Assembly (NCBI GenBank): GCA_030836185.1
Contig: JAURQH010000010.1
Span: 62,001-126,000 of the forward strand
Source: Planctomycetota bacterium
Lineage (GTDB): Bacteria > Planctomycetota > Planctomycetia > Planctomycetales > Planctomycetaceae
Direction of reading: 5' to 3'
DNA: 64,000 nt
The notes under the pieces are model-generated. The model saw only the letters and a list, made by a program, of their open reading frames with translations, was not told the origin of the DNA and did not search any database. Both the position numbers and the translations under genes were made by a program. This document shows positions 57,199-64,000 of this stretch, one piece after another; position 1 is the first letter of the stretch; each line of letters starts with the position of its first letter.

Positions 57199-57228
57199 AA
57201 AAAACGCCCCGTCCAAATGACGAGGCGT
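57199..57228 (-). terminator. Rho-independent terminator for the small minus-strand gene
   Basis: Read on the minus strand, ten bases (57228-57219) pair with 57213-57204, one pair being G-U, around a five-base loop. Six U then follow. It sits 27 bases past the stop of the gene at 57256. Confidence 0.8.
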
Positions 57229-57255
57229 GAGGAGATTCCATTGAATCCGTTGCAG

Positions 57256-57462
57256 TTAGTTGGTCTGGGCCTGAGCATCGACTTGTAAATCAGATCGAGG
57301 TACTTCCCATGTCTTGGGTCTCATACCGGCGCGTTTTTCAAATTCGCGTTCGTCCCATTGTTCCTGCAATTTTGCACACGCTGCACGAATTTCTTCGAGG
57401 GTGGGATTTGGTTTGCGATTATGGGGCAGTTTGTTTTGTGAGGTCTTATTGGATGCGACCAT
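57256..57462 (-). CDS. Small conserved-looking hydrophilic protein, 68 residues
   Basis: The ATG at 57462 (MVASNKTSQNK) has AAGGAG eight bases upstream, better than the upstream in-frame ATG at 57495. The product has a disordered basic head and a helical segment (TLEEIRAACAKLQEQWDEREFEKRAG), then WEVPRSDL. The helix pattern recalls small planctomycete proteins of unknown function. A terminator follows on the same strand, which supports expression as a single-gene unit. Confidence 0.7.
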   Translation of the reverse strand: MVASNKTSQNKLPHNRKPNPTLEEIRAACAKLQEQWDEREFEKRAGMRPKTWEVPRSDLQVDAQAQTN

Positions 57463-57804
57463 GTGGTGAACTCCTTCCGGATCAAGGTGTGTCAATCATC
57501 GGGGGTCCGCCACATCTACTATAGCGCTCGTGAGAAAATCGTCGAATTATCGTGAATCAAAACCGATCCCTCACGCATTATTTGGGACGCATTCTGTTTT
57601 GTCTAAGTTCCTGAAATATCAGCAGATAAGCCTTTTTTTCTCGAATTTCCAATCTTGCCCTGAGTTGTCTCCTCACTAAGTGTCCAACACAGACTTCGCA
57701 ATTTGCATCCTGCTTCACGAAACCCTCTAATGCTGGGCAGGCTTTATTGGCCACAAAATCAATCACATAGTTCTTTCTCAAAATGCTTTTAGAGGTGACA
57801 CCCA
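57463..57804. other. Intergenic region upstream of the second sulfatase gene
   Basis: These 342 bases separate divergent genes. I saw no coding sequence, RNA gene or convincing promoter in them. Confidence 0.45.
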
Positions 57805-59175
57805 ATGTTGCGCTACACGATGTTTTTACTGACCTGCGGATTCTGCCTTGTGACGTCATTCGCATCGGCTTCCGCCACTCATGCCTCCAATGTCGATGCC
57901 CCTAACGTCATCGTGATTCTCGCCGACGATTTGGGGTATGGCGATTTGTCCTCATACGGTGCGACTGATTTGAAGTCACCGCATGTCGATAAACTTGTCG
58001 AACAGGGAATGAAGTTCACCAACTTTTATGCCAACTGCCCGGTCTGTTCACCAACGCGAGCCGCGTTGCTCTCGGGACGATATCAGGACATGGTGGGAGT
58101 GCAGGGTGTCATCCGCACCCACGCCGACAACAACTGGGGATACCTGGCGGAAGATGCCGTGTTGATCCCCGAACTGCTCAAACATGCCGGCTATCACTCG
58201 GCCATCGTGGGGAAGTGGCATCTGGGATTGGAAAGTCCGAACACACCCATCGAGCGTGGCTTCGATCATTTCCACGGATTCCTCGGCGACATGATGGACG
58301 ATTATTACAATCACCGTCGTCATGGCATCAATTACATGTACCACGATCTGAAAGAGATCGATCCTCCCGGACACGCGACCGACCTCTTCACAGACTGGTC
58401 GATTGATTACATCAAATCGCGACAGGGAAAAAAGCAGCCGTTCTTTTTGTATCTCGCGTACAACGCTCCCCACACGCCGATTCAACCGCCGGAAGAATGG
58501 TTCCAGAAAGTCAAAGCGCGCGAATCGGGTATCACCGACAAACGAGCCAAGTTGGTCGCATTGATTGAACACATGGATGATGGCATCGGCAAAGTGATGG
58601 CGGCGTTGAAAGAAACAGGCATGGACGAAAACACGCTCGTCATCTTCACCTCCGATAACGGTGGTCAATTGAATGTCGGTGCGAACAACGGTCCTCTCCG
58701 TGATGGCAAGCAATCTGTCTATGAAGGAGGACTGAAAGTTCCCGGCGTGGCTGTCTGGCCGGGCAAAATCAAACCGGGCAGTGAAACCGACCTGCGTGTG
58801 TTGTCGATGGACATTTACGCCACCATTGCCGATCTCACTGGATTGCCTCAACCGGAAGAAAACGAAGCGGTCAGCTTTCTGCCGACGTTAATGGGGAAAA
58901 CGCAAACACCTCTGCGGAAACTATGGTTTTTCCGTCGTCGCGAAGGTGGCACAAAATACGGCGGTAAAACCATCGAAGCCGTCATCTCGGGAGATTGGAA
59001 GCTGCTTCAGAACACGCCTTTCGAACCTCAAGAACTCTACAACCTCAAATCTGACCCTCAAGAACAGAACAATCTGGCTCAGAAGAATCGCAAGATCTTT
59101 AACGAGCTAACTGCCGCCCAACGCCGACAAATCCAGAAGTATGGGACAGTTCCGTGGCAAAAACCGGCGGAATAA
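57805..59175 (+). CDS. Secreted sulfatase (arylsulfatase A-like)
   Basis: GAGGTGA lies shortly before the ATG. The 456-residue protein has a signal peptide (about residues 1-27). The metal site starts at LADDLGYGDLSSYG (D41, D42). The formylglycine signature is CSPTRAALLSG, with C81 the residue to be modified. Other elements are IVGKWHLGLESPNTPIERGFDHFHGF and VIFTSDNGGQLNVGANNGPLRDGK. It hydrolyses sulfate esters outside the cytoplasm; substrate unknown. It starts a co-directional run with the DUF1501 and esterase genes (gaps about 50 bases). It is a distant paralogue of the sulfatase at 30149. Confidence 0.93.
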   Translation: MLRYTMFLLTCGFCLVTSFASASATHASNVDAPNVIVILADDLGYGDLSSYGATDLKSPHVDKLVEQGMKFTNFYANCPVCSPTRAALLSGRYQDMVGVQGVIRTHADNNWGYLAEDAVLIPELLKHAGYHSAIVGKWHLGLESPNTPIERGFDHFHGFLGDMMDDYYNHRRHGINYMYHDLKEIDPPGHATDLFTDWSIDYIKSRQGKKQPFFLYLAYNAPHTPIQPPEEWFQKVKARESGITDKRAKLVALIEHMDDGIGKVMAALKETGMDENTLVIFTSDNGGQLNVGANNGPLRDGKQSVYEGGLKVPGVAVWPGKIKPGSETDLRVLSMDIYATIADLTGLPQPEENEAVSFLPTLMGKTQTPLRKLWFFRRREGGTKYGGKTIEAVISGDWKLLQNTPFEPQELYNLKSDPQEQNNLAQKNRKIFNELTAAQRRQIQKYGTVPWQKPAE

Positions 59176-59226
59176 CCCATAGACGGATGCTGATGCCTCT
59201 TGTAGTGTGTCGATATCGGATCTAGC

Positions 59227-60774
59227 ATGGAGGCTCAGGAGATCAATGGGCCGCCATCTCTATCGGGATCTGAAATGCTGAAAGTTCTCAGCCATCATCG
59301 CAAAGTTTGTTCGGCGATCACTCGACGTGATCTGTTGCAGGTGGGAGGTCTGGGAGCCATCGGCCTGAGTCTTGACTCCCTGTTGATTCAGCAGGCGTCC
59401 GCTGAAGCTATCGTCACCTCGACCGCTCCCGGATTCGGTCAAGCGAAAAATTGTATCCTGCTGTTTCTGTATGGTTCGCCCAGTCAGCTCGAAACATTCG
59501 ACATGAAGCCGGACGCACCGATTGAAATTCGTGGTCCAATGCAACCAATCGCTTCCTCTTTGCCCGGCATGGATGTTTGCGAATTGCTGCCCGAGACGGC
59601 GAAGGTGATGGACAAGACAACCATCATCCGGTCGATGACTCACCCCTATCCCATACACGGCGTTGCTTACGCGACGACCGGAGTTCCCGCCATCGATGTC
59701 GCAATGGAACTCGCACCCAACGACCTAAGACATCATCCCTATTTCGGTAGCGCGGTCGAATATTTTGATCGCCAGAAACGGTCGGCGGTCGAAAGTTTTC
59801 CTCAGAATGTGGCGTTGCCATTTCATATGAGTTCCGAGCGAACCGGGGAAGTCTATCGCGCCGGGCCTTATGCCGCCTTCTTGGGGTCAACCTACAATCC
59901 CATCTGGACGGAATACATCGGCAAAGCGACCCGCTCGGTCGAGAAGACACTCCGCGATGAAATACTGGATTGCTGGGATCCTTATGTTGCCTGTGACAAG
60001 GAAAGTCATTTCCGTTTGTCGGCCGCCAATCGACCAGACGATATCAGTATTGATCGGTTGAGTCGACGTCGTTCTCTGGTCGAACAATTCGACCAAAACC
60101 GACGACACCTCGAACAATCGCAAGCAGGGAAATCGTTATCCCGTATGCAAGAATTGGCGTATTCGTTGATCAGTTCCAACACAGTGGGTGAAGCACTCGA
60201 CCCCCGTCACGAATCACCCGCAACTCAGGACCGTTACGGCCGCACCCTTTTCGGTCAATCCTGCTTGACAGCTCGACGAATGGTTGAGGCGGGCACGCGA
60301 TTGGTTTCGGTCTTCTGGGATGAATACGGACTGGCCGGTGACGCCTGGGATACACATTGGAACCACTTCCCGCGCATGAACGATCAACTCATGCCCGGTT
60401 TAGACAAAGGCTTCGCCGGATTGATTGGTGATCTTGATGACCGTGGCATGCTCGATGAAACCTTGGTCGTCTGTTTGAGCGAACATGGTCGCACACCAAA
60501 ACTGAAAACTGGCCGAGGTGGAGGACGTGATCATTGGTCGCGCGCCTATTCGGTGGCGCTGGCGGGTGGGGGAATTGCCCGCGGTAAAGTGATCGGAAAA
60601 ACTGATCAGCACGCAGGCGATGTGGCCGATAATCCGATTTCTCCCAAAGATGTTCTGGCGACCATGTACCATCTGCTGGGGATCAGTCCCTTCCAAACTT
60701 TGCCCGATAAAACCGGGCGTCAGATGCCTCTTTTACCAGAAGAAACTCGCGTCATCGAAGAAGCCTTGGCATAA
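59227..60774 (+). CDS. DUF1501 protein with twin-arginine signal
   Basis: The 515-residue protein has the Tat-type motif TRRDLLQVGGLGAIGLSLDSLL near residues 33-54, so it should be exported folded. An ATG at 59275 would put that motif nearer the N-terminus and may be the true start. The family is recognised by NCILLFLYGSPSQLETFDMKPDAP, IRSMTHPYPIHGVAY, VSVFWDEYGL...WDTHWNHF and CLSEHGRTPKL...GRDHW. It belongs to the alkaline phosphatase-like superfamily and is abundant in planctomycetes. Members often lie near sulfatases or PSD1 cytochromes. The substrate is unknown. Confidence 0.9.
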   Translation: MEAQEINGPPSLSGSEMLKVLSHHRKVCSAITRRDLLQVGGLGAIGLSLDSLLIQQASAEAIVTSTAPGFGQAKNCILLFLYGSPSQLETFDMKPDAPIEIRGPMQPIASSLPGMDVCELLPETAKVMDKTTIIRSMTHPYPIHGVAYATTGVPAIDVAMELAPNDLRHHPYFGSAVEYFDRQKRSAVESFPQNVALPFHMSSERTGEVYRAGPYAAFLGSTYNPIWTEYIGKATRSVEKTLRDEILDCWDPYVACDKESHFRLSAANRPDDISIDRLSRRRSLVEQFDQNRRHLEQSQAGKSLSRMQELAYSLISSNTVGEALDPRHESPATQDRYGRTLFGQSCLTARRMVEAGTRLVSVFWDEYGLAGDAWDTHWNHFPRMNDQLMPGLDKGFAGLIGDLDDRGMLDETLVVCLSEHGRTPKLKTGRGGGRDHWSRAYSVALAGGGIARGKVIGKTDQHAGDVADNPISPKDVLATMYHLLGISPFQTLPDKTGRQMPLLPEETRVIEEALA

Positions 60775-60821
60775 TACCACCAAGACTCCAAGCGACGATT
60801 TTTCCGAAAAAGGTAATCCCG

Positions 60822-61892
60822 ATGTCCAGCACCTGTTTGCGCTCCTGTTCCCTCTTGGCGATCGTTCTGTCGCTGCTTGTCACGTCGCTTTCCGCACAAA
60901 CGCAGGATGAGCGACTGAAAGCCTGGCTGAAAAAATATCCAGCAGCCGATACCAACAAAGACGGCGTCCTCACGCGTGAAGAAGCGATCAAATACCGAGA
61001 CACGGTGCTCAAAAAACAAAGAGCCAACGGTAAGCCGCAGCGTCAAAAACCGACTCACGCCGATGTGCGTTATGGCGAACATGCACGCAACGTCTTCGAT
61101 CTCTGGTTACCCGAGAACGAAGACAAGCCACCAAAAGACGGCTATCCGCTGTTTGTCTTCTTTCATGGTGGTGGGTTTGTGGCGGGAGACAAATCGGGGT
61201 TCGATCCGACGCAGTATTTGAAAAAAGGTCTCGCAGTGGTCTCGGCCAATTACCGCTTCGTGGATGGAGAAAAGACACTCAGCCCCACGCCGATGCTCGA
61301 CTCGGCTCGTGTGATTCAATTTCTCAAACTGCATCACAAAAAATGGAACCTCAACCCGAATCGGATCGCATTGAGCGGTGGTTCCGCCGGTGCGGTGATC
61401 ACCTTATGGATCGGCTATCACGACGATCTGGCCGATGCGACGAGTGACGACCCTGTGTTAAGGCAATCAACCCGCGTGCAATGTTTAGTGCCGATCAACG
61501 GTCCGACCAATCTCGATCCACACTGGATCACCAAAAACATGGGTGGTCCCAAACATGTTCACGGCAGCTTCCCAGAAATGTTCGGCGCCCCGATCACAGC
61601 TAATCTTCCTTCCCAGATGGCTGAACGCATCAAGGAAAGCTCACCGATTGAGCATGCCTCCAAAGATGATCCACCCACATTGCTCATTTATGGCGGAAAG
61701 CTTGAAGGTATTCCGTTACCCGAAACAGCTTCAACAGGACTGCTCATTCATCATCCCTATTTTGGCAAGGTGCTGAAAGAAAAGTTGGACAAACTCGGAA
61801 TCCCGAATGACTTTCATCACGCCTCCGATCCGCGACGCGGTAGCGGTATGGAACTGACGCTCGATTGGCTGGATCAGTATTTGGTAGAATAA
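60822..61892 (+). CDS. Secreted alpha/beta-hydrolase (esterase) with one EF-hand
   Basis: The 356-residue protein has a signal peptide (residues 1-26), then an EF-hand loop DTNKDGVLTREEA (from residue 43). The hydrolase domain has the oxyanion motif FFHGGGFVAGDKSG and the nucleophile elbow GGSAG (S188). A late DFHHASDPRRGSGMELTLDWL region holds the probable catalytic His. This is the hormone-sensitive-lipase/BD-FAE-like group, which cleaves short acyl or acetyl esters, often on polysaccharides. It follows the sulfatase and DUF1501 genes closely, so it may strip acetyl groups from a shared substrate. It ends one base before the convergent WD40-oxidoreductase gene. Confidence 0.87.
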   Translation: MSSTCLRSCSLLAIVLSLLVTSLSAQTQDERLKAWLKKYPAADTNKDGVLTREEAIKYRDTVLKKQRANGKPQRQKPTHADVRYGEHARNVFDLWLPENEDKPPKDGYPLFVFFHGGGFVAGDKSGFDPTQYLKKGLAVVSANYRFVDGEKTLSPTPMLDSARVIQFLKLHHKKWNLNPNRIALSGGSAGAVITLWIGYHDDLADATSDDPVLRQSTRVQCLVPINGPTNLDPHWITKNMGGPKHVHGSFPEMFGAPITANLPSQMAERIKESSPIEHASKDDPPTLLIYGGKLEGIPLPETASTGLLIHHPYFGKVLKEKLDKLGIPNDFHHASDPRRGSGMELTLDWLDQYLVE

Positions 61893-61893
61893 A

Positions 61894-63933
61894 TCACTCC
61901 CCCAATAACTCTTTCAGCCGCGCGTCGGCTTCTTTCTCCGCTGCGGTCATCACGTCTTTGATCATGACCGGTTTACCGCCTTGGCGTTTGCTTTCGTCGG
62001 CTGCCGACATGAAGGCGTAGATATCGAGTGTCTCTTCCGCTTCCACGGGGACTTTACCCGACTTGAAGAACTTGACGACTTCCATCAGCAGTGGTTCGTA
62101 ACCGGCGAACCCACCGATCTGCTCGACTCCTTTTTCTCCGAACGCCGTGCCGCCGTATCCTTTTCCGCCCGCACGAATTCCGCGGAACGTGCCGATGCGT
62201 TTGTCGTTCCAGATTCCCGTGACGACATCAAAATCGGGAGTCGCAGAACGAGTGACCGATTTGATGCCCGGCCCCATGACGGTGAAGAGTGTTTCAACGC
62301 CGTGAATTCCGTACCAGTATAAATCAGGATGCGTCTCTTCCAACGAACAGGGAGAGTACGCATCGCAGCCGGTGATTTTTCCGATTTTCTCTCCACTGCG
62401 AAGAGCCTGTGCGTTGGGTGTGAATCGCAAAGAAGAGGACGAGAAGACGGGAACGTCAAACTTCTCAGCCGCCTTGAAAATCGCAATAGCGTCGGAGAGT
62501 GAGCCGGCGATTGGCTTATCGATGAAGACCGGCTTGCCCGCTTTGAGACACGGGATGAGTTGTTCAAGATGCGGTCGACCATCGTTTGTTTCTAACAGGA
62601 CGGCGTCCACTTTGGTCAACATCTCTTCGATACTGGGAACAATTTCGACACCCATGCCTGAAAGTGTTTTGACATAACCTTCCACGCGGCTCGTACTCGA
62701 TTCAATATCGGGAGAGCCTTTAGGATAGGCGGCCACGATGCGGCAGTTGACGAATTCCGGTTTGGGGTTTTCCGTATTGATTGATTTTGTGAACGCGATG
62801 ACGTGTGAGGTATCGAGACCAATGATGCCGATGTTGAGCATGTCCACTTTCTTTTCTTCTTTAGGTTCGTCGGCCATGGCGAGTGCTCCCGCGACCGCGC
62901 TGAGCGGGCCGGAGAGATTCCAGACGGAGAGAGTTTCGTCGCTGCTGCCCACTGCCAGTGTTTTACCGTCAGGATGAAGAGACACAGAATTAATTTTGTC
63001 TTCGTGGGCTTCGATGCGACCGATTTCGTCTCCCGACTCTCGCAACCAGATTGAGACATCGTTCTTGCCCTTGGCACGTCCTCCTCCACCACTGATGGCG
63101 ACCGCACCGTTGTCAATCAGGATGACGCTATTCACGGGACGAGCTTGCCCCGCGTAAAAGCCGAGTGCCTTTTGGGTGGCGACTTCGTAGACGTTGACTT
63201 TTTCATCTAGTCCACCGGTCAACAGATACTTGCCATCTTTGGAGAACGTCGCCGTGAAGGCGGCTCGTTCGTGATCGACCAAGTCGGCGATCAACTCTCC
63301 CGACTCGGCATTCCAAAGTTTCACTTCTCCCGGTCGGGTAATTCGATTTTCGTCACCAGCCACAGACGCCAAATACTTTCCGTCAGCAGAGACAGTCACT
63401 CCGTGAACCGGATAGCCGTGACCTTGCAGAGTGCGGATCAATTTTTGATCGGGCAAGGCGACTTGATGAATGTTTTCGCCTTCGGTCGAACCGACGATCC
63501 ATTGTCCCTCCGGGTGAAAAGCGATTCCCGTGACGTAGCCGAGCGGTTTGCCGGGCAGGACGGTCGGCTTGAGATCGGGGATCGAATAGAGAGCCCAGTC
63601 CTGATAATAGCCGACGGCAAGTTGAGGTTTCTGGGGATGCCAGGCGAATGATTTGACATCACCGGCCGGGATGGTCATTTTTTTGACCAGCTTATAATTC
63701 GTCGTCTCATATAAACGGAGTTCTTCGTAAGAACCGGCGGCTAAATATTTGCCATCGGGTGAATAGGCGACGCTCATGACGGCGTCCGGGAAACCGGCCA
63801 CTTTGGCGATTTGCTTGGCGGGAAGTTTTTTGACATCGGGGCCTTGTGCCGTCCCGACGGTCGTAAAAACGATCAGCAAAGTACAGGCGGCCAGAGTCAA
63901 TGGGAGAGAACGAGTCATCATATTTCGTAACAT
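61894..63933 (-). CDS. WD40 propeller fused to a Gfo/Idh/MocA-type oxidoreductase
   Basis: The 679-residue protein starts at an ATG with AAGGTGA upstream and has a signal peptide (about residues 8-29). Residues 40-345 form WD40 repeats, for example VMSVAYSPDGKYLAAGSYEELRLYE, AAFTATFSKDGKYLLTGGLDEKVNVYE and INSVSLHPDGKTLAVGSSDETLSVWN. From about 368 a Rossmann domain begins (LNIGIIGLDTSHVIAFTKSIN). It has AVLLETNDGRPHLEQLIPCLKAGKPVFIDKP, the EKP-like motif of Gfo/Idh/MocA enzymes, followed by their C-terminal sheet. Such enzymes use NAD(P) to act on sugars or cyclitols. Fusion with a propeller and export is unusual. The gene is convergent with the esterase. Confidence 0.88.
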   Translation of the reverse strand: MLRNMMTRSLPLTLAACTLLIVFTTVGTAQGPDVKKLPAKQIAKVAGFPDAVMSVAYSPDGKYLAAGSYEELRLYETTNYKLVKKMTIPAGDVKSFAWHPQKPQLAVGYYQDWALYSIPDLKPTVLPGKPLGYVTGIAFHPEGQWIVGSTEGENIHQVALPDQKLIRTLQGHGYPVHGVTVSADGKYLASVAGDENRITRPGEVKLWNAESGELIADLVDHERAAFTATFSKDGKYLLTGGLDEKVNVYEVATQKALGFYAGQARPVNSVILIDNGAVAISGGGGRAKGKNDVSIWLRESGDEIGRIEAHEDKINSVSLHPDGKTLAVGSSDETLSVWNLSGPLSAVAGALAMADEPKEEKKVDMLNIGIIGLDTSHVIAFTKSINTENPKPEFVNCRIVAAYPKGSPDIESSTSRVEGYVKTLSGMGVEIVPSIEEMLTKVDAVLLETNDGRPHLEQLIPCLKAGKPVFIDKPIAGSLSDAIAIFKAAEKFDVPVFSSSSLRFTPNAQALRSGEKIGKITGCDAYSPCSLEETHPDLYWYGIHGVETLFTVMGPGIKSVTRSATPDFDVVTGIWNDKRIGTFRGIRAGGKGYGGTAFGEKGVEQIGGFAGYEPLLMEVVKFFKSGKVPVEAEETLDIYAFMSAADESKRQGGKPVMIKDVMTAAEKEADARLKELLGE

Positions 63934-64000
63934 AAGTCACCTTCAGAGTTATCAGTACAACGAGCTGAATTGATTATCAGACGCGGCGGTTGATGTTGCA

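Overview
This 64 kb stretch is bacterial chromosome and looks like a planctomycete (order Planctomycetales or close). The signs are secreted sulfatases beside a DUF1501 protein, WD40 and Gfo/Idh/MocA proteins, a Clp_N-ThiD2-ThiE fusion, a SpoVG homologue with an inserted zinc ribbon, EF-hand tails on envelope proteins, mid GC content and many short monocistronic units. The exact genus cannot be read from the sequence. I saw no tRNA, rRNA, CRISPR array, prophage or intact insertion sequence.

Layout. 1-981: end of a class III nucleotide cyclase gene. 1013-13692: a two-armed redox locus. The minus arm encodes a five-haem secreted cytochrome followed by a large outer-membrane beta-barrel. The plus arm encodes a flavin/2Fe-2S reductase, two paralogous tetrahaem cytochromes, a protein joining two cyclic-nucleotide-binding domains to a four-cluster ferredoxin, a dihaem cytochrome b-like membrane protein and a membrane-anchored decahaem cytochrome. 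Together they could carry electrons from NAD(P)H through the inner membrane and periplasm towards the outer membrane. This is the most interesting system in the window. A sigma70-like promoter and a leader hairpin lie between the arms.

13675-22556: methyltransferase, small coiled-coil protein, membrane protein, CPBP protease, serine acetyltransferase, quinone oxidoreductase, YfhO-like membrane protein and an FtsQ-like protein. 22678-23328: a secreted-protein gene cut by an in-frame amber codon. 23534-30146: GlpQ, then pyruvate carboxylase coupled to biotin ligase, then DAHP synthase. 30149-31540: sulfatase. 31867-39711: a MarR regulator followed by a tripartite efflux system (lipoprotein outer-membrane factor, adaptor with C-terminal EF-hands, MacB-type ATPase and permease). 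39786-42357: FAD oxidoreductase and two unknown genes. 42441-47049: Clp_N-ThiD2-ThiE fusion divergent from clpC. 47124-48929: zinc-ribbon protein, DUF368 transporter and an IS110 transposase tail. 48983-52378: miaB, efp and the divergent EF-P lysine-modification gene epmB. 52594-53786: outer-membrane barrel gene with a frame break. 53808-55384: ispE-spoVG pair. 56148-57462: secreted proline-rich protein with a strong terminator and a small protein. 57805-63933: sulfatase, DUF1501 protein, EF-hand esterase and a WD40-Gfo/Idh/MocA fusion, a typical planctomycete degradative set.

Functions are assigned from motifs read by eye, without database searches. Start codons were chosen from Shine-Dalgarno spacing where one was visible.
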